Assembly: GCA_013694845.1 (NCBI GenBank)
Contig: JACDBQ010000625.1
Span: forward strand, 1-7,710
DNA: 7,710 bases
Reading direction: 5' to 3'
Origin: Acidobacteriota bacterium
Lineage (GTDB): Bacteria > Acidobacteriota > Vicinamibacteria > Vicinamibacterales > 2-12-FULL-66-21
Positions 5,163 through 7,710 of this stretch are shown here, piece by piece. How positions within the stretch are numbered: position 1 is the stretch's first letter; every line of letters starts with the position of its first letter. Both the position numbers and the translations under genes were made by a program. The notes under the pieces were generated by a model. That model did no database searches. It saw only the letters and a list, made by a program, of their open reading frames with translations, and had not been told where the DNA came from.

Positions 5163-7710
5163 GTGCTGGTGGTTCTCGGGGCGATCGGCATGGCGGAGCT
5201 TGTTCGCTACTCGGCGCGACTGTACGCGCAGTCGTCTCCGCTGCTCCGGATCGATCTTCTGTGGCAGCACCAGATTCAAGGGTGGCTGACCCTCTGGGAG
5301 ATGAACGGCAGCGAGCGGACAAGCGCGATTTCTTTGTCGCCGGATCTGGTCTCGGACGTGAACTGGAAGATCCGCGGCAGTGGAGACTTCGACGCCGACG
5401 GACAGCCCGACATCGTCCGGCATCATCAGACCGACGGACGCGTCGCTGTGTGGTTCATGTCGGGCTATGTGCAACGATCCGGTGTGCCGCTCGGCCCTGG
5501 CGTTGTCTCGGATCTCAATTGGAAGCTGCGGACCGTCGGCGACTTGAACAACGACGGGCATCCGGACCTCCTCTGGCAGCACCAGATCGAAGGGTGGCTG
5601 TCAGCGTGGCTGATGAATGGCACCACGGTGATCGACGGAACACTGCTGGTTCCCGCGCAGGTGGCCGATCCGGATTGGCGGATCGTGGGCACGGGCGACT
5701 TGAACGCCGAGGGCAAGACGGACCTGGTCTGGCAACATCTCGCGCTGGGCTATCTCGCGACGTGGCACATGGACGGGATCACACAGATACGGGGGCTGGA
5801 GTTGACCCCCGACCGGGTCGTGGATACGGCCTGGAGAATTCGAGCGGTCGGTGATCTCAATCAGGACAGCCACGCAGATCTGGTGTGGCAGCACGCGACG
5901 TCAGGCGCCCTGGCGGCCTGGCTGATGAACGGCCGCACGCTGGTCGACGGCCACCCGCTCATCCCCGGCCAGGCGCCGGCCGCCGAATGGACGATAGCGG
6001 CGCCGTTCGCGCGCGCGCAGGTCGCACAACCGGTCCTGGCCACGCCCTCTGGGAATTACATGGCGGAGTTCCCGCTGACCGCCACCTCCGTCACGCCGGA
6101 TGCGATCCTGCGCTACACGGTCGATGGCAGTGACCCGACGACGACGTCACCGGTGCTCACGGCGTATCAGGTGACCGAAGCCGCGACGATCCGGGTGCGC
6201 GGATTCAAGGACGGAATGGTGCCGAGCCGGACCACGACCGGCAGCTATACCTTCGCCGCCGAGGCGCCGGTCGCCGGGGTCGCGACCGGCACCTATTTCG
6301 ACACGTTCACCGTGGCGTTGTCGACGGCGACGACGGCGGCAACTATTCGCTATACGCTGGATGGCTCAGCCCCGACCGAGGCGTCCCCGGCCTACGCCGC
6401 GCCGGTGACCGTGGATCGGTCCCTCACGCTGCGGGCGCGAACGTTCCGCGCCAACTGGACTCCCAGCGCTGAGAGCACCGGTGTCTACGAGCTTCAGGTC
6501 GGTCTCCCGCAACTGACGCCGCCGCCGGGGACGTACAACAACGATCAGGCGATCGGCATCTCGGTGCCGTCGCCAGGCGCTACGATCCGGTACACGCTCG
6601 ACGGGTCGGAGCCGACGGAGGCGTCCTCCGTGTACGTGTCGCCGCTGGTGCTGGCGCCGCAGGCAACCACCATCGTCCGGGCGCGGGCGTACCGGTCGGG
6701 AAGGACGACAAGTCCGATCACCGGCGGCAGCTACACGCTCGCGGTGGTGACCGCGGCACCCGTCGCCACGCCGGCGGCAGGCACGTATGACATCGGCCAG
6801 GCCGTCACCCTGAGCACCCCTGAAGTGTCGACGATTCACTACACCCTGGACGGCAGCGAGCCGACGCAACAATCCTCTTTTTATACGTCACCGATCGTGC
6901 TCACCCAGCCGACGACGATCAAAGCCAAGGGATTTCGCAGCGGCTATGCCCCCATGCTGCTGACGGCGGTGTACGCGATCCGGGTGGAGGCGCCGACGAT
7001 GACGCCGGCGGCGGGCGAGTACGATCCGATGCCGGCGATCAACATCACCGGCGCCGCCGGAGTGACCCTCCGGTACACGACCGATCGCAATGAGCCGACA
7101 GCGTCGTCGCCGATCTACACCGGGCCGTTTGTCGCCGGCACCGATATGACGGTCAAGGCGCAGGCCTACCGGGATGGGTGGGCGCCCAGCCGGGTCGTGA
7201 CGCAAACCTATCTGAGCAGCGTCAGAGACGAAACGGGCTCGCCGGCGGTCGTGACCTTGGGCGGCGCGACCGAGACGGGGCTCAGCGCCACCGGCGGCAC
7301 GGTCAGCTTTCTGGTCAGCGGAGCCGCCCTTTCGGCGGATCCAGCCGATGCCTGGGTCTATCGAAACGGCAGCCGGGTGCCGGCCGCCCAGGTGCAGGTG
7401 GCGTCCAATGGAGTGACGATCCCGGGCGGGCTCGGCGAGGGGCGCAACGATCTCGAGCTAGAGGCGATGGACAGCAACGGGTACCTGGTCTACGACCTGC
7501 GCACGGTGTGGGCGGGCAGCCGCGTGGTGACCGTCACCGTGCGGAACGCCGCCGATCAGGCGCTGGCCGGCGCGACCGTAACGGCATCGCTCGACGAGGC
7601 CGGGGACGTGACCGCATCGGGTGCGAGCAATGGATCGGGCCAGGCGGTGCTCCAGCGGCTGCCGACGACCAGCGTGCTGCACCTTCGCGTGGAAGCCGAC
7701 GGGTATCGGC
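5163..7710 (+). CDS. large exported repeat protein: FG-GAP-like, chitobiase-C-like and carboxypeptidase-regulatory-like domains (3' end outside window)
   Basis: One frame is open from 5100 to the right edge. The start is uncertain: GTG 5163 keeps a hydrophobic N-terminus (L-V-V-L-G-A-I-G-M) before Y-A-Q-S-S, ATG 5190 would lose it, and GAGGAG at 5142-5147 is rather far from either. Domains in order: five FG-GAP/VCBS-like repeats (about 5241-6030) with D-L-N-x-D-G-x-x-D calcium-loop-like turns and W-L-M-N-G; five repeats of 75-84 residues (about 6027-7215) with G-x-Y, I-R-Y-T-L-D-G-S-x-P-T and a final Y, matching the chitobiase/beta-hexosaminidase C-terminal type (CHB_HEX_C / Fn3-associated); a beta-rich linker (about 7215-7525); then V-T-V-T-V-R-N-A-A-D-Q-A-L-A-G-A-T-V-T, the start of a carboxypeptidase regulatory-like fold. 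No enzyme domain is seen. It is probably a cell-surface or secreted binding or adhesion protein; ligand unknown. It directly follows the small exported protein gene. Confidence 0.85.
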   Translation, partial: MLVVLGAIGMAELVRYSARLYAQSSPLLRIDLLWQHQIQGWLTLWEMNGSERTSAISLSPDLVSDVNWKIRGSGDFDADGQPDIVRHHQTDGRVAVWFMSGYVQRSGVPLGPGVVSDLNWKLRTVGDLNNDGHPDLLWQHQIEGWLSAWLMNGTTVIDGTLLVPAQVADPDWRIVGTGDLNAEGKTDLVWQHLALGYLATWHMDGITQIRGLELTPDRVVDTAWRIRAVGDLNQDSHADLVWQHATSGALAAWLMNGRTLVDGHPLIPGQAPAAEWTIAAPFARAQVAQPVLATPSGNYMAEFPLTATSVTPDAILRYTVDGSDPTTTSPVLTAYQVTEAATIRVRGFKDGMVPSRTTTGSYTFAAEAPVAGVATGTYFDTFTVALSTATTAATIRYTLDGSAPTEASPAYAAPVTVDRSLTLRARTFRANWTPSAESTGVYELQVGLPQLTPPPGTYNNDQAIGISVPSPGATIRYTLDGSEPTEASSVYVSPLVLAPQATTIVRARAYRSGRTTSPITGGSYTLAVVTAAPVATPAAGTYDIGQAVTLSTPEVSTIHYTLDGSEPTQQSSFYTSPIVLTQPTTIKAKGFRSGYAPMLLTAVYAIRVEAPTMTPAAGEYDPMPAINITGAAGVTLRYTTDRNEPTASSPIYTGPFVAGTDMTVKAQAYRDGWAPSRVVTQTYLSSVRDETGSPAVVTLGGATETGLSATGGTVSFLVSGAALSADPADAWVYRNGSRVPAAQVQVASNGVTIPGGLGEGRNDLELEAMDSNGYLVYDLRTVWAGSRVVTVTVRNAADQALAGATVTASLDEAGDVTASGASNGSGQAVLQRLPTTSVLHLRVEADGYR
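5241..6032 (+). repeat. five FG-GAP-like repeats of exactly 156 bp
   Basis: The aspartate codon opening each D-(L/I)-(L/V)-(W/R)-(Q/H)-H motif stands at 5253, 5409, 5565, 5721 and 5877: four intervals of exactly 156 bases, or 52 residues. Each unit has the order D-L-x-W-Q-H, then W-x-M-x-G, then W-x-I-x-x-x-G-D-L-N-x-D-G; the fifth ends degenerate. Unit 2 reads R-H-H and unit 4 has D-S in place of D-G in its loop. Bases 5262-5288 and 5574-5600 (units 1 and 3) match at 25 of 27 positions, so units 1 and 3 share closer ancestry than neighbours do. Confidence 0.85.
6027..7215 (+). repeat. five chitobiase-C-terminal-like repeats
   Basis: Units begin near 6027, 6264, 6504, 6756 and 6990, with lengths of 79, 80, 84, 78 and about 75 residues. 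The shared core is (I/L)-R-Y-T-(L/V/T)-D-(G/R)-(S/N)-x-P-T, then (I/V)-x-x-(R/K)-(A/G)-x-x-(F/Y)-(R/K)-x-(G/N). The fifth unit reads T-D-R-N-E-P-T in place of L-D-G-S-E-P-T. In known proteins these modules are small beta-sandwich spacers or carbohydrate-associated domains at the cell surface (family knowledge). Confidence 0.8.

Noticed and set aside
5261..5854. Plus-strand open frame of 197 codons overlapping the FG-GAP-like repeats
   Set aside because: It is out of frame with the repeats and gives an arginine- and alanine-rich sequence; the repeat frame has exact periodicity and clear motifs.
6366..7205. Minus-strand open frames at 6366-6872 and 6888-7205
   Set aside because: Strongly arginine-rich, low-complexity translations opposite the chitobiase-C-like repeats; no start context and no domain.
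1..7710. tRNA, rRNA, CRISPR array, insertion sequence or attachment site
   Set aside because: No cloverleaf-like or spaced short direct repeats, no transposase-like frame and no terminal inverted repeats were seen; the repeats found are within coding sequence.

Overview
The window is GC-rich, gene-dense DNA with every supportable gene on the + strand. The mix of a TPR protein, secreted Amidohydro_3-type enzymes and a very large exported protein built from FG-GAP-like, chitobiase-C-terminal-like and carboxypeptidase-regulatory-like domains suggests a soil or sediment bacterium of Acidobacteriota type (for example Vicinamibacteria). That is inference from gene content and style; no marker gene is present.

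Layout. Bases 1-636 are the C-terminal part of a TPR protein cut by the left edge. A 50-base gap (637-686) holds a perfect 10-bp inverted repeat that would overlap the start point of a candidate promoter (-35 TTGACA at 610-615). Bases 687-4441 carry two tandem paralogous exported amidohydrolases, called A and B here. A is interrupted by an in-frame TAG (2262-2264) where B has a tryptophan codon, and its C-terminal third of a kilobase continues intact in the same frame to 2591. B (2588-4441) is full length and starts at a GTG that overlaps A's distal stop. After a 192-base gap with a candidate promoter comes a small exported protein gene (4634-5137), also interrupted by one in-frame TAG (4859-4861). 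From about 5163 to the right edge runs one long open frame with five repeats of exactly 52 residues, five chitobiase-C-terminal-like repeats, a linker and the start of a carboxypeptidase-regulatory-like domain. Its start is unclear and may involve a frame error.

Working together. A and B look like one transcription unit with coupled translation, placed after a possible operator. Both proteins have lost the usual HxH metal motif of the family (it reads D-G-D), have no lysine in the usual carboxylysine segment, and lack the GSD aspartate, while keeping the two middle histidines. They are therefore either a subfamily with a different metal site or non-catalytic homologues. Their substrate cannot be read from the sequence. 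The small exported protein and the repeat protein abut each other and may form a second unit.

The points most worth checking are the altered amidohydrolase active site, the two in-frame amber codons within 2.6 kb (recent nonsense mutations, assembly errors, or much less likely UAG read as sense), the palindrome at 643-665, and the exact 156-bp repeat period of the last gene. I see no RNA gene, CRISPR array, insertion sequence or attachment site.
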